Part shown: positions 19,459 through 31,538 of the stretch, piece by piece
Layout of the letters: each line of letters starts with the position of its first letter
How positions within the stretch are numbered: the stretch's first letter is position 1
Assembly (NCBI GenBank): GCA_032207245.1
Contig: CM063506.1
Location: 45,310,756 to 45,374,755, forward strand
Reading direction: 5' to 3'
Source: Pardosa pseudoannulata
Taxonomy: Eukaryota > Arthropoda > Arachnida > Araneae > Lycosidae
Length of the DNA: 64,000 nucleotides
Translations under genes and position numbers: made by a program
The notes under the pieces: generated by a model
What the model saw: the letters and a program-made list of their open reading frames with translations, nothing else
What the model was told of the DNA's origin: nothing
Databases searched by the model: none

Positions 19459-21052
19459 TAAGCCCCCTTCCTGACCATGATCAAAATTGAGGATATTCTC
19501 CAGCTTGCCATTGTAAATTCTTTGTACTTGTCAGGATAGTCAGGCTGCTACAAATTGGATCCTATTGACAACAGAACTTTTCTTTATATTTGTTGATCAG
19601 CTGGTCTTGACATAAAGTTTTAGAACATGCTATAAATGTTCAACTTAAAAGCTTATTTGATTTTGCAGTATTTTCTCATTAATAACAAATTTGTTGATTA
19701 TATACATTTTTTAAATAACAGCAATAAAAGTTTTACATTGAGGGGGAAAAACTTTATTAAAAAAAGGAAAAGGAAGGATCTATGTGTTGCCATACATTTT
19801 GAATAACTTGTTTTAAGTGTATTCTATTAAATTCTATTTGAAGCATAAGTTTTTGCAAGTTCTCTTTTTAATGCAATTTTAAGATTGGAACATAATTAGT
19901 TTATTTCAATACAATATAAAAAAAAGCATCTTAGTTGTTTTGTTATAACTTTAAAGATTGATTTTTGCTTTTGTAAAAGTGTATTAAAAATCATTAAATT
20001 CCAAAAAGTTATTAATTTCTCAAGTCTTTAACTTAGAAGAGGATAGTAATTTAGCAAAACTACAAAAGCTTAAAGTATAAATTACTAACTTTTCAAACTG
20101 TTGTGAAAGTAAAAGCAATCTTACCTGTTTTTATTAAATTTCCTTAAAGAATTTTCAAAGATTCTTAAACCAGAAACATTATAACTCCTTTTTTCCACAA
20201 GCTTTTCTGGGCTTTCATTCATTTCTTGCTGCTGTCATGGAATAAAGCTTCATTTATTTTACAAGCTTATACTCTTCATTTCCAGTGTATATTTGTAAAA
20301 TGTTGTGTACCATCAGTACATTAAATGTAATGTACCATGTTTATAACTCTCCTGGTATAATTAGGTCTATTCTTAGGCACTACTAGTGAGTTTTTATTAA
20401 TATTAAATACCTAAATTCACTAAATTTTAACCCTTTTTTATACAATATCTCTCAGATATTTTATAACACTGCTGCCCATATTGTATAGACGTTACCATAT
20501 TGTGCTTCCACCTGATAGGTTTGAATTTGATTCCCTAGTAAGGATTGCATGTATTTATTGTCTCCATTAGGGAGTAAAGTTGACCACCTGTATGGTATTC
20601 TCACAATTAAGTAGTCAACAAACTCATGATGAATGCTAAATAAAAACAAGTGCCTCTGCATTGGGGGAAAAAACTTTTGTTATGTGTTTGTGGGGGAGTG
20701 GGGTATTTCTCTCATTTTATATAACATGTTCACAATTTGTATGTATATATTGATATATATTTCCCCATCAATATGTTTAATGTATTTTGCAGCATAATGA
20801 ATTAATAGTTATTTTTTATATTAAGCAGATTATAGTTTTCGACCCTAAAACTTTTGCCTCCTTAATCAAATGATATTTAAAAAGAAAATTGTTTCCATTC
20901 AACAAATCTGTGTGTACTGCTAGTATAAAATGTAAATGAAACCAATTAGTTCTTTTAATAATTGTTTAAAGATGCTTACAGAAAATACCATAAGCATGGT
21001 AGTAAAAAAATTTGACTATGTTGTTGCTTTCTGTGGAAAACTCTTAAAGCAA
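19459..21052. other. No recognised feature
   Basis: AT-rich presumed intronic DNA; only short chance ORFs. Confidence 0.3.
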
Positions 21053-21169
21053 AGTGAGTTCGAGTCCGACTGTTGGCATGGATGTTCGGAATCGCCTTTT
21101 AAGCACCCCGGTGTCGTAATACTTCGTGTTGTAAAACAGTAGACCGTAGCGATCTCAATCAACCCGACC
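21053..21169 (+). mobile_element. SINE-A copy (truncated)
   Basis: B-box-like GTTCGAGTCC, then GGCATGGATGTTCGGAATCG and AAACAGTAGACCGTAGCGAT. The middle is rearranged and the tRNA-like A box is missing. Confidence 0.7.
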
Positions 21170-23671
21170 TATAAAGGAAATGAAGGGTTACAATAAAAAG
21201 AAAATGGCGATCTATACGTGTCCACAAAATTGTTAGACGAAAAATAGTTATTCATATAATTTCTACTTAATCATAAACCAAAACTCGAAATATTTGATCA
21301 GTGATTATATGTTGGGAGTTAATGACTCCACTTTCACTATTTAATTTTGCTACGTATAAAGGTAATAATACAATACTCTAAGGCATATGCTCATTTTTTG
21401 TAACATGTGAGAAATCTTATTGTTGTACTTAAAATCAGAGGTCCATGCTTTGTTTATCCTTAATTTTAGAGATATTCTCTTGCTTAAACTCGTCGCTTCC
21501 CAGTAATTCGCGAAATTAAAAATATCAACCACCAGTAAGTAAAAAAATGCACTACTCTTAGCCCAGAGTGGATTGCCGTGTGCAGTTACTGGAGATTACG
21601 GTTTTCAATGGGTGAATCGATTGTCAAAAGTCAAAAGTAATCTTCAAATATTTACCATACCGTTAAGCTTCCTGAAAATACGTAAGTAATATTGAGAATT
21701 AACTAAAATGCTACCTCTAAGCATTTTATTTTTCAGACCTGACCATTCGTAAATTACTCTTTTAGTATTTCTGAAAGAAGATAATTGTTAGATACGACAG
21801 TAAATATTCACCATTTTGCCCATTTATTATTTCTATCTAAATAATCTCTGAAATAAATGAAACACAACCAAAACAGATCTTCTACTCATCCGCTTTATTT
21901 TAAATTCTTATAAAAACAGTACTATCGTTTTCATTTCCTGTTGCCAACAATTTTTAAAATTAACTGGGAAATAATGACAATACAAAAATCGATATGAACA
22001 ATGCTATACTTAACAATAATACCAACTTATTTTACTTTTTTTCTCCGGAATAGCGTGAAATGCTATACTTAACTATAATACCAATTTATTTTACTTCTTT
22101 TCTTCCGAGTAGCGTGAAATTCGTTACAGCGAATATCCTGATTGCCATAAAAGGATGTCATATTCTAATCAGTTTGTCGAATTTACTCTTTGTATTATAT
22201 ATTCTGCATATTATATTGTATTACATGGATAATTTTTTAATCATTTTTAGGTAATTTATCAAATTTGCACTCATAAATATAATAAATTAGTTACTAAATA
22301 GTATTTTTAAAAAACGGCGTTGCTCAATATTTCTAGATCGCGGTGGTTCTAATTCTTCCCCTTAGTGAGCGTTTCAGCACCTTCCTGTTTTTGTTCCTAC
22401 TTTCACCTTCTGAGTCAAGTTTCCCGCTTTATCTCTCATAATTCACTACAACTCTTGGAGAGCACTTACGACGCTGTTGCGGAAGAGCATACCGAACTTG
22501 GGCAAGTGGTTTTCGGTTTTTAGTTACAACGTCTCGAATTCTCCTCCGCTTTCCAAAACCTTCATACCATCTTTTTTTTTTTTTATCTTCCCTTATTTTT
22601 TTTTTACACGGTGATATGCATCAGCGACTCACGTTTGATGAGTTGTGCTTCAATAACTTTCTTTTAATGGGGAGAGATTTCGTACTTGAGTGATTTGCGA
22701 GTAAATGCTTGGTTGTCTGAATGAATGTTAAATGAATTGTTTTAAATTTACTATACTCAGCTCGCATCTGGAATTCGAACTAGAATTGGAGATGCAGTTC
22801 GGCGTTGTATTTAGAAAAACAATTACTCGTGTTTCGTAATTGGAAGAAATGAAAATTGATATTTGCCTCTTTGCAGCAAATGTTTTCAAGTGTCATCGGC
22901 TTTGCGCATTTATTGTACGTGCCACAGCAGTGATCAGTCTCTCGAGAAAGATGTATTGATGAAATGGTTATGGAATAAGAATACTATTATGTTTTCAATC
23001 TCACTTCATTTTGTAGATTTATAGATCAGTGCAGTGGAATTTTTATTGCTTTTGGCCAATTTAATGCTTATAGTGGTGTAGAAGAAAATATTTGCAGTTC
23101 AGAGCTGTACGGTGGGGAGTATTATTTTATTTCGTTATTTTAACTTTGTGTGGCATATATAATCAAAATTATTACACTTTAATGTCACAAAAATTCTCCT
23201 TTTATTCTTATTCCTTCAAATCTATATTCCCAGCCACAAAGTATAAAGGAGTGCCCGCGACTTAAAATTCTTCCAGCCCATATTTCTCAAAATTTTCTCT
23301 GAAATAGATGCGAATTTTCTGTCCACTCACTGCATTTTCCAGTTGTCTCTGGTAAATGGCTCAGTTTTTCTACTTATCTAAGTTACCTTTTTATTGTTAA
23401 ATTAGTTTACTAAGTTACCGATTCCTTGGTAAAATTCTAAGCGTCGCTCGCAGTGGGGTCCAACTTTGTAATCCATACATGTTTTCATAACGTATTCCTC
23501 GTCTGCCTTTGACTGTTAAACATGTCATTTTAGCAGCTCTTTAATAAAATTAAAGTTCTACTCGAAATTGCGTGTTCTCTTTATGGAATGGCACGACTGC
23601 AACCTGCCAACTTCAATAATCTAGCTGTCTAGGCGCTTGCACGATGTGACCATCGGATTAATTTCGGATGT
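21170..23671. other. No recognised feature; composition less AT-rich from about 22300
   Basis: No ORF with a recognisable domain. Segment 22320-22560 is moderately GC-richer but carries no gene signal I can name. Confidence 0.3.
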
Positions 23672-24063
23672 GTAATAAGACGGTCTTCACGATGGGTGGT
23701 TGCAGTCATGGCCCTTAAAAATTACACCGTTTTAGTTAGACCTTTATTAACACAACGTTGGAGGACGGGTTCCCACTTCATTATAGAGACAGGACAAACT
23801 GAGGGGTCAGCTAGCATGAAGTTATAAGTAAAAGGCCCCTAACACCTGGGTCAACATCTCTGTCCAAATCTGTAGGAAAATCTGTCTCCGATAGCGTACA
23901 TCTCCTTTACGTTTGGAAATTTCCTAAATTGTCCGCCAGGGCAATGTAGAATTATAATTGGTTAGACCCCCTTCTCTGAGAGGTAAACTGTAGCCCCAGT
24001 GGTTTAGGTTTGGGGTTAAAAAGGGGAAAGCAAAGGACGTAGGAATTTTTACCCTTGATTTAA
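23672..24063 (-). repeat. R1 repeat copy 2 (truncated at a TTAA)
   Basis: Inverted relative to the other two copies: GGGTGGTTGCAGTCATGG near the left, GGTTTGGGGTTAAAAAGG near the right. Homology to the full copies stops exactly at TTAA (24060-24063), where unrelated sequence CACTAAACATAC begins. Confidence 0.8.
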
Positions 24064-25469
24064 CACTAAACATACTATATAACGGGTCAAATGACCCATT
24101 AGGTATATGTAAAAAATGCGATGGGAAATGAATTAAAAATTCTTATTGCTTTTATAATACATAAAAGTTGACTTTTATGTATTATAAACACAAATAATAT
24201 TCGCATCCTTTTATTATTATATTGTGTTTAAAAAATGCTATAGCACGTAAACTCGAACCTTGATTTTATATATATTATACACACTTTGCAATATATATTT
24301 TCATCACAATAATTAAAATTTTTCAGTTCCACGACTAGACTAAGCATTGCCAATTAAAAGAAAATTGTATTTAAAATAAGAATATTTTTTCACGATGTCT
24401 TTTTCTGTCTTTAGATATTTTCGTAGTATTTTCAATCAAGTTTTATGTTGCTGTTAGTATAATTAGTATAATTTAGGTATTGTTTCAAAATGCTATCCGG
24501 TTGGATGAGGATCGGTTAGACGGTCAGTACCAGAATATTTGGATTTCAGTCCTGGAGTTGAAAGGCCGGATGATGTCTCACTATCTTTAATGAAGTCCGT
24601 GTATTTGAATCTCTTTTCTGGTATTGGTGTTTTTAGTTTTTTGAAATCGACGTTAAGCAGTAGGTCCTACCCTAATTATCTATCAAGTAAAAGCACTACT
24701 TTCAACCATCCATAATGCTATACTAGGGTTATAATCCTAGTTTACTTGATGATCGAACAAAATTTAATGTAGGTTTTTTCTTTAAAACTCCCATAGTAAA
24801 ATGAAATAGACTTCTTGATCTAATGATATGTATACTTCTTGTAAATTATTTCGACTGGTATCAGTGTTAATAAACTATAACATTTGGAATTTTGTTTCAC
24901 TTCCAAAAACGCGCAGTTAACACAATAAAGTCGTAAAAAATGAAATTTTATGGACGGTTATGTTCGCTGAGAATCTTAACTTGTTTAGAACCGATGACTT
25001 CAAAGATTCATCGTATCTTTAGAGATAAAATTATCAGTTCTTGCATGACAGTTACTATGTGTAATAGATAAGTGGATGGTAATCTTTTAAATGTAATTAA
25101 GATTCATGCTTCTACAAATAAACACAAAATTTTTTCAGAAGCACTTTTTAGTAGCATGTGAATGTTTTATTTACTTGATGGCGATGAATACCAAACAGTA
25201 ATTTATTTTATCAAGGTTTTCAAAAATGATAATTATCAGAATGGGATAATTGTTTAGGAAATAAAACGAGAAAGAGTAACGATTTTTAGAAAAGTTACCG
25301 TCATGTTTAATTTGTAATAAATCGTTTGGATAAATAGTCAGGATGCCCCAAAATTAAATTGCAACACAATTAAGGTGCGAGTTTTTGTTTGCTCTTAATG
25401 TCTATTTTCCATTAGTATGGAAACCTATGGAGATAGCAGACCAAGCCTAGGGGGTCTTATGTTTGGTTC
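24064..25469. other. No gene; contains an 18-bp perfect hairpin and possible piggyBac-type end
   Basis: Starts TTAACACTAAAC with the palindrome GGGTCAAATGACCC at about 24086-24099, resembling a piggyBac-type terminus without an identified partner. The hairpin at 24151-24188 is listed separately. Confidence 0.35.
24151..24188. repeat. Perfect hairpin, 18-bp arms, 2-nt loop
   Basis: TTTATAATACATAAAAGT, loop TG, then its exact reverse complement. Confidence 0.9.
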
Positions 25470-25935
25470 CTGCATCTCTAAATTTGAGAACCCACTTGAG
25501 GTTCAGTTAGTCTTTATCCCTCGTGGTTTTCTCTCAAGAGAAGCTACATATTACCTATAACCATGGACTAGTCACATATTGCAACGGGGTCTATTGGACC
25601 TGGTGAAGGTTTTCTTAGGAAGGAGCTTTGCTTTGGAAGATAGGTATATAACAGTGATGTATGATTTTGGATTAAACATAATTAATTTGAAACATCTTCC
25701 GGAAAAATTGAAATTGAATCAAAACCGAAGCTAACCACATCTGTAACCTATTAACTATTGTGTTGTTACTCATTCCCCTGTTGTAGGAAATCTTCACTAA
25801 GTCCAGTAGACCGACCCATTCGCAATATGTGGCTGGTTCATGGCTAAGGGTATTATGCAGCTTCTCTTAATCGAAGAACCATGAAAACTGAAAGACTGAC
25901 TGAACTTCAAGTGGGTTCTTGCAATTTAGATTCAG
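25470..25935. repeat. Inverted repeat pair (about 25470-25585 and 25825-25935)
   Basis: TCTAAATTTGAGAACCCACT...GAAGCTACATATTACC on the left matches in reverse complement ATTATGCAGCTTCTC...AAGTGGGTTCTTGCAATTT on the right, with a roughly 240-bp spacer. The right arm abuts a SINE-B copy, and its AAGTGGGTTC part also occurs at the SINE-B tail at 54720. Confidence 0.7.
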
Positions 25936-26135
25936 GGACAAAGCAGAAAACCCCCAGGCTTGGCCTGCCAACTCCATAGGTACAGTTTGGGAACATGGAA
26001 AATATTGCAATCCAAAACCTATTTTGCGTACCTTAGTCGTAACACAGCGGAACTTTGGCCGGCTCGTGCTTCGATTCCGTTCCGGTTACGATATTTCAGC
26101 TTTTGCTAACATATACCTCAGCTCTTAATTTTTTG
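25903..26135 (-). mobile_element. SINE-B copy
   Basis: Minus orientation. GGGACAAAGCAGAAAACCCC, CCTATTTTGCGTACCTTAGT, CAGCGGAACTTTGGCCGGC and a B-box-like GATTCCGTTCCGG align with the copies at 32391 and 54660. tRNA-derived head with a family-specific tail. Confidence 0.7.
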
Positions 26136-27514
26136 TTTTGTAACCGATCCCGAACTACCAGCTGGAAAGGTGAGGCCACGAATCTTTAAACACGAGGTTG
26201 AAATTTGGTAAGCTACTTCAGCGGCAGGAAGATCCTGAAAAGGGCAAAGGTGGTTTACGATTTTGAGTTGTAGAAATGTTTAGGGGTGTTCATGCAGTCT
26301 ATGGAAACCGCACAACAGTAGTTAAAGGTTAAAACTGTAAAAAAGATAATCTTTTTTTAATTGAACATGGGCGAAAATTGTGCTCAAGAGCGTTTGTTAA
26401 AGTCTTAACAAAAGAAATGAAATAAAAAATAAAATACTTCTAGTAGCATCAGATAATCTTAATTTTTTAGAATAAAATTTAATCCTTTTTGAATGTTTGT
26501 AACTTTAAAAAAGCGTTTTTTTAAATCTTAATTTTAGTGGATTAATTTTCATCCCTTCACCTTTTCAAAATCTCGTTCGCTAATACTTGTTTTTACATCC
26601 TTTTTAATGTATTCTCTTTCTTTAGCCCTTCCGTAGTATAAAGAAAATATAGACCTTTAGCACCCTAAACCAAACCCCTCTTAACGTAAGTCCATAAAAT
26701 TTTTCGGAAGTCTTTATTGGCCCACAAACACTCCAGCAAATAACTCATAGCTATTGAAATTATTCTATCGACTATTTTGCAGATAGTACTTGGAGTTTTA
26801 CTTAGTGTTCTAATCTCTGAAAAATAGTCTTTGGGAGAGCTTTTTAGTATTCAAAAATAATACATTCAACGTCGGCAACAACCTCCATTTCATTTTTTTT
26901 TTTATTCCATCTCTTTCCGCGTTGCCAACCGCCAAACCAAAAACAGCCGAACTCGCGACACTTAGCTGTTAGGAAAAATCAAGGTCCATCAAGGGGCCAA
27001 CAATCTGAAAGGTTGTAAAAGCAATGGATTAAAGAGTTAGTATGATGTTCCCCATCGCTGAAAAATATTTACAAAGTCAAAGATCCGCATGGAGGAATGA
27101 AAAGTCTCCCCTGCGCTATATTTTATACTTTTCACAAACAATATTTAAATCCAGATAGCTTTAAGTAAAGAGTCAATACTTGGATAACACTTAACTCCTA
27201 GTTAGGCACATCCACTCATGCATTAGGTAAATAATTTAATATCTGTGATATATTTAACACGAACAAAGCTTTTCTTTCCTGTTTTTTTTTATTTATTTTT
27301 TTTTTTTATGTTGTCACATGTACATGGCGTAGATTTTTAATTCTCGTTTTCGTATGTTGTCTTTTGTTAAAATCTTGGTACTGCTTTTAAAAATGCTGTG
27401 GCTTTTTTGCCTGGTAAAACTGCTTTTCTATTTTTTTTAGTCATAGTACTGCAAATTATACATTTATCTAATTTATTGTTACATTTAAAGCCACTGTATT
27501 AATGACGTGGAATA
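26136..27514. other. No recognised feature
   Basis: Mixed-composition presumed intronic DNA with no recognised coding or repeat. Confidence 0.3.
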
Positions 27515-27556
27515 CATTTTGTCAAAAGGTAATGTAAATTACCTTTTGACAAAATG
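27515..27556. repeat. Perfect hairpin, 19-bp arms, 4-nt loop
   Basis: CATTTTGTCAAAAGGTAAT, loop GTAA, then its exact reverse complement. No flanking target duplication was noticed. Confidence 0.9.
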
Positions 27557-27901
27557 CTTTGAAGGTTAAAAAAAGAACCGATTAAACTCACCAGTAAAGG
27601 TGTTTTACTTATCATATCCGGCATAACCGATGCTTCGTGTAGACTCGTTAATATTACCACGGATTTGTTCAAATGAGATAGTAACGAAAAAAATAAGGAT
27701 TTTTTTCTTTTTTAAAAATTCTTAAACTACTCCTTCCCACCGTTTTTCTCGTAGTATATGGTGGGAACCATTTATTTTACAAAGTTATAGATTAAATATT
27801 TCTTTAATTTTGGCATTTTCACCAGTCTTAACCTGTAGCCATTAATAATGTAAAGCAAATTTTTTTAGTAAAATTTTAAATTTTTACAATATATTGGTGT
27901 G

Positions 27902-28067
27902 TTGGTTCGGTTTAGCGCTACAGTTTGCTATTTTGCTACACCAGGGCGAATAAGACCGATAATTACTGCTTAAACACGATTCCAAACACCTGTGAACATC
28001 TATGTCAGCGGTGGGATACAAACTTCGGTAACAAAGGCAGCGCCCTACCTATTTGGTCATCGTCGAA
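27902..28067 (-). mobile_element. SINE-A copy
   Basis: TTGGTTCGGTTTAGCGCTAC tail, TGCTTAAACACGATTCC, a GGATACAAAC B box and CGCCCTACCTATTTGGTCAT head, all in reverse orientation. It is more diverged than most copies. Confidence 0.8.
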
Positions 28068-29220
28068 CAGCCTTTTGTATGTCGCTTTTTATTAATGAGT
28101 AATTTTTCATTTTTTTAAAGTTTAAGAAATTGTGTTCTTTTTCCCATGGATTACGGATTGATAACATTGGAAAATTGATTTGAGATACTAGTAATTTAAG
28201 TTATGAACTCCATCAAGGAAAGATTTATACTTAATGAATCATAGCATCAGTGTATTAAGGTCTTACACTTAAATCAAATGTTAATTATTTCATGATAAAT
28301 GTAAAATCTGGATTTATTTTTATATTGATCTGAGGCATATTTTTGTAAGCAAGTAAGACAATCTGTGACACTGCTTCAAAACTCAGTAGTAAAAAAAATT
28401 TCTTTACTACCGTAGTAAGATATCCATGTACAGCGGAGTTTTTTCGATTGACCAACAAGACTGTAAATCTGCTTCGTCTATTCGTAGTGTAGGAGGGATT
28501 GTTTCTCGTAACTTCAGCGTGTGGGAATTCCAGTACAACGGCCGAGATGAGTAACACATTTTGTTAGTTCAGGGTTAAGAACGTGGGTTGAGGGTTACGA
28601 ATGTCGCCAAGTTTGAAAGTTGCGTAAAATCCAAAAAGGAGGATTGGAAGATGAATTATCGCCATGTTTTTTCGTGTCTCTTTCTGAATGAGAAAAGCAC
28701 GAGAAACGATCGTCTGCGGGAAATGGTTTTAGTCGTTTTTAAAAACACTGTGTGCGCGTATGTTAAGTGTTGCATTCCATTAAAAGTAATGCATCATCTT
28801 AACTTTTTTGTTTCTTTGGTCAAAATTTTGTTATGTTTAGTTTTGCGGTGAATCTTGGTGTTTAAAAAAATTATATATTATACAGTGAGAATTAATTTAC
28901 ACTATATAATTATTTCACTTGATTGTAAGAATTCTTTAAAAATCAATTGTTCTTCGTATTTGCAGTTTTGTTTCCCATTTAGTTACTTAATCCCAATTAT
29001 TTGCTTAACGATGGCCTGTGACGCTTTCACTGTTCTTGAGTGAAGAAGGATCACAGACTTAACAGAATTGAAAATCACTTTTATTTTCTGGAGTAAAGAA
29101 TTGCTAAATACAAAGATAGTCTAATATCCCAAAACAATTTGAAATGTCAAGGATTGTTGCTTTGATAACCTATCCACGATGATAACAGTCGTAAAAGTGA
29201 ATTAACTATTCTCACACGAT
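28068..29220. other. No recognised feature
   Basis: A 90-residue minus ORF (28557-28285) and an 87-residue plus ORF (28588-28851) lack recognisable domains and are not called. Confidence 0.3.
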
Positions 29221-29725
29221 GGGGAGGCTTTTCCAGGATGCAACGCGAACCCAATTTATCCCCCGTTCGGAGACCCTGCCGTTCCTTATATGAGCGGACC
29301 TTACGAGTCTCCCGAACATAATTGTTAAAATGCTTGCTCCGGTCAAAAGTCGCGGAAGCCTCCACGAGGTTCACGCACCTACGTAAAAAAAAAAAAAAAA
29401 ATGTCGAAAAGCCCCAACTCTCAAAATTCTTGGATTATTTATACTTGGGGGTCAGTTACGGTTCCAGTTACATGAGAACTCCAGCTATGGTTACAGCTAG
29501 TTAATTAGTTGAATTCTCATTCGCTAGCAGCGGTCCTTTTCTGGAATTCTCAAGGCAATGACCGGAATCATTACCGCGACCGATCAGGGTGTGACGCCCA
29601 TTCAACCGAACTGTCAACATCCCAGACACTGCGTCGTCGCGTTTTTGTAGTCCGGTCAAGCAGGCGGGACCCAGCTCGGTCGATTTCGGTCATTAGTGTT
29701 CTGAACAAGGGGGAGGTCTTCACAG
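29221..29725. other. GC/CpG-rich island with internal poly(A), identity unknown
   Basis: 29215-29380 is GC-richer and ends in an A16 run (29386-29401), like the tail of a retroposed sequence on the plus strand. 29520-29720 has many CpG dinucleotides against an AT-rich background. Open frames on both strands show no domain I recognise. It could be a retroelement fragment, a regulatory island or an alternative Lasp promoter; none is established. Confidence 0.4.
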
Positions 29726-29891
29726 GCCGAATGGTTAGAGCGCTGATCTGCGGTACTCGAATTCTCGGGTTCGAATACCATTGCATAAGGGATGTTCGTA
29801 GTCATTCGGAATCGGCTTCAAGCAGTAGGTCCAGACCTCATTAGCCCTCGTGTAGCAAAAAAAGTAGACCATAGCTCTCCAAACCAAACAA
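29726..29891 (+). mobile_element. SINE-A copy, full length
   Basis: The head GCCGAATGGTTAGAGCGCTG contains the Pol III A box, and GGGTTCGAATACC the B box, 30-40 nt apart as in a tRNA. The body has CGGAATCGGCTTCAAGCAG and the tail GTAGACCATAGCTCTCC and CCAAACC. This is the best-preserved plus-strand copy. Confidence 0.9.
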
Positions 29892-30472
29892 ATTAATTAT
29901 TCAGTTTCTCCATGTCGTGAATCATGCACTAAAAAACTACGATTTAAAACAGCTGAGCATTTCACTTCGCAGTGTTACGCTTCCCTGTTCCTCGCATTGT
30001 TTTGTATTTATTTTGCTTAATTATTATGAGAGGGTTTCTATGTATGCCACCCTTGTCTATTTTTATTCTGATGGCTGGGGAGTGGGAATTATTTTTTCCC
30101 CCTTGTTCTAGGAGTAGCCTTATAAATGTGGGTCTCATCGTTAACATCGTTGTCTTGGGTACACGCCAAGGGGATTCGCACCCTTTTAAGGAAACAAGTG
30201 ATTCTCGAAATAACAGATTTTGATAAAAAGTACGAAGTGACTTTTTATCCTGAGAAAATTAAGTTAGGTATACACTTCATTATCGAAAGGCATTTTTCGA
30301 ATGACATAATTACTTACCTGCAATCAAACTTTTTTTTTAACATTTTTATTTTAAATTTTTAAAAATAATGTTTGTAGTTTCATGATTTTTGTATTGAATT
30401 AGTAGCTTCAAAATTTCCAAGTGCATTACTGATATTTATTTCTTTTTCAAAATTTTGGAAATTCTCTATTAA

Positions 30473-30957
30473 CACATTGTATGCGGGACATGTACTAGTA
30501 CGTTTTCTGACGATTGATACTTGAGTGCGGGTCACGTACTAGTACGGGTTAGTGTAACAACATGGTTTATTTGTGGGTACAAAAATAACGGTATATACAG
30601 GAAAACGAAGCCGAATGTTCTTGTCTACTACATAGATTCTGGAAATATTTAGACAAATAAAAACTAGTTTTTACATCAGTCTAGGCGGAACCACAGAACG
30701 GGAAGGTTGATTAAAAAAAATCAATTTATATTTAAAATTAACTTTTTATTTATCCTTGCGAAAATGAGTGAATTTAACGAAGGTAATTATGATGAATATT
30801 TATATATTTGTTTGTTTTTCAATATAAAATACGGAAAGTTGTTTAAAAAAATTAAATAATATTCGATCTACTGAGATTTAACTGAATAATTAAATTTACG
30901 CACAAAACGCTCGCTCCCGGTACAATTCCACTGTGAAATGTACCTGCACACAATGTG
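30473..30957. mobile_element. TTAA-flanked MITE (piggyBac type), copy 1
   Basis: TTAA on each side (30469-30472, 30958-30961), with inverted ends CACATTGTATGCGGG and CACATTGTGTGCAGG (reverse complement). Two GTACTAGTACG palindromes lie near the left end (about 30495 and 30536). No transposase. Related copies at 62144-62628 and 45483-45632. Confidence 0.8.
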
Positions 30958-31126
30958 TTAATGTGTTTCATTAAGCTGAATATGCTTTTGAGAATCGCAT
31001 AGTATTTTATCGATTAAGACATTTAAATAAAAGTATTTAATGAAATTAATGTAATTTACTGAACATTAACTCGTGAATGTGTCACTTGTACTTAGTTAAT
31101 GGTGTGTGCTTGCATTTCATTTAAAG

Positions 31127-31303
31127 TTTGGTTTGGTTTGGAGCGCTACGGTCTACTGTTTTGCACAAGAGGGCTAATGAGACCGGGACCTACTGCTTAA
31201 AGCCGATTCCGAACGGCTACGAACATCTATACTTAAGTTGGATTTGAACCCACGAATTCCGGTACCGACGATCAGCGCCCTAACCAATCGGCTATCGTTC
31301 GGC
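31127..31303 (-). mobile_element. SINE-A copy, full length with target duplication
   Basis: The whole element in reverse: TTTGGAGCGCTACGGTCTAC tail, GGATTTGAACCC B box, CTAACCAATCGGCTATCG head. Flanked by CATTTCATTTAAAGT (31112-31126) and CATTTCATTTCAAAGT (31305-31320), a near-perfect target duplication of about 15 bp, as expected of LINE-mediated insertion. Confidence 0.92.
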
Positions 31304-31538
31304 ACATTTCATTTCAAAGTGTCGAATTCTGGCTCTATTGGTGTTATTCTACAGTCGCATTCAGTCTATTGATTTTGCTCTTCTGCATTTAATTTTTTCT
31401 ATATTTTGTTTTTCTTCCACATATATATTCATTGATTTTTTTATTTGCTTAAATACTGGTTTTTCCTGTGTGGTATTAAATGTTTGTAGCTTGTGATTAA
31501 TTTTTGTAACTAAATGCATCCTTTGATTTTTTATTTAA

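Noticed and set aside
28285..28557. 90-residue minus ORF
   Set aside because: No domain recognised and no exon-like boundaries; treated as chance.
29726..29800. Possible tRNA gene at the SINE-A head
   Set aside because: Box A and box B are present but the cloverleaf is incomplete, and the same sequence recurs in many copies.
29509..29844. 111-residue plus ORF overlapping the CpG-rich patch
   Set aside because: Its C-terminal half is a SINE-A copy, and an opposing ORF of similar length exists; no domain recognised.
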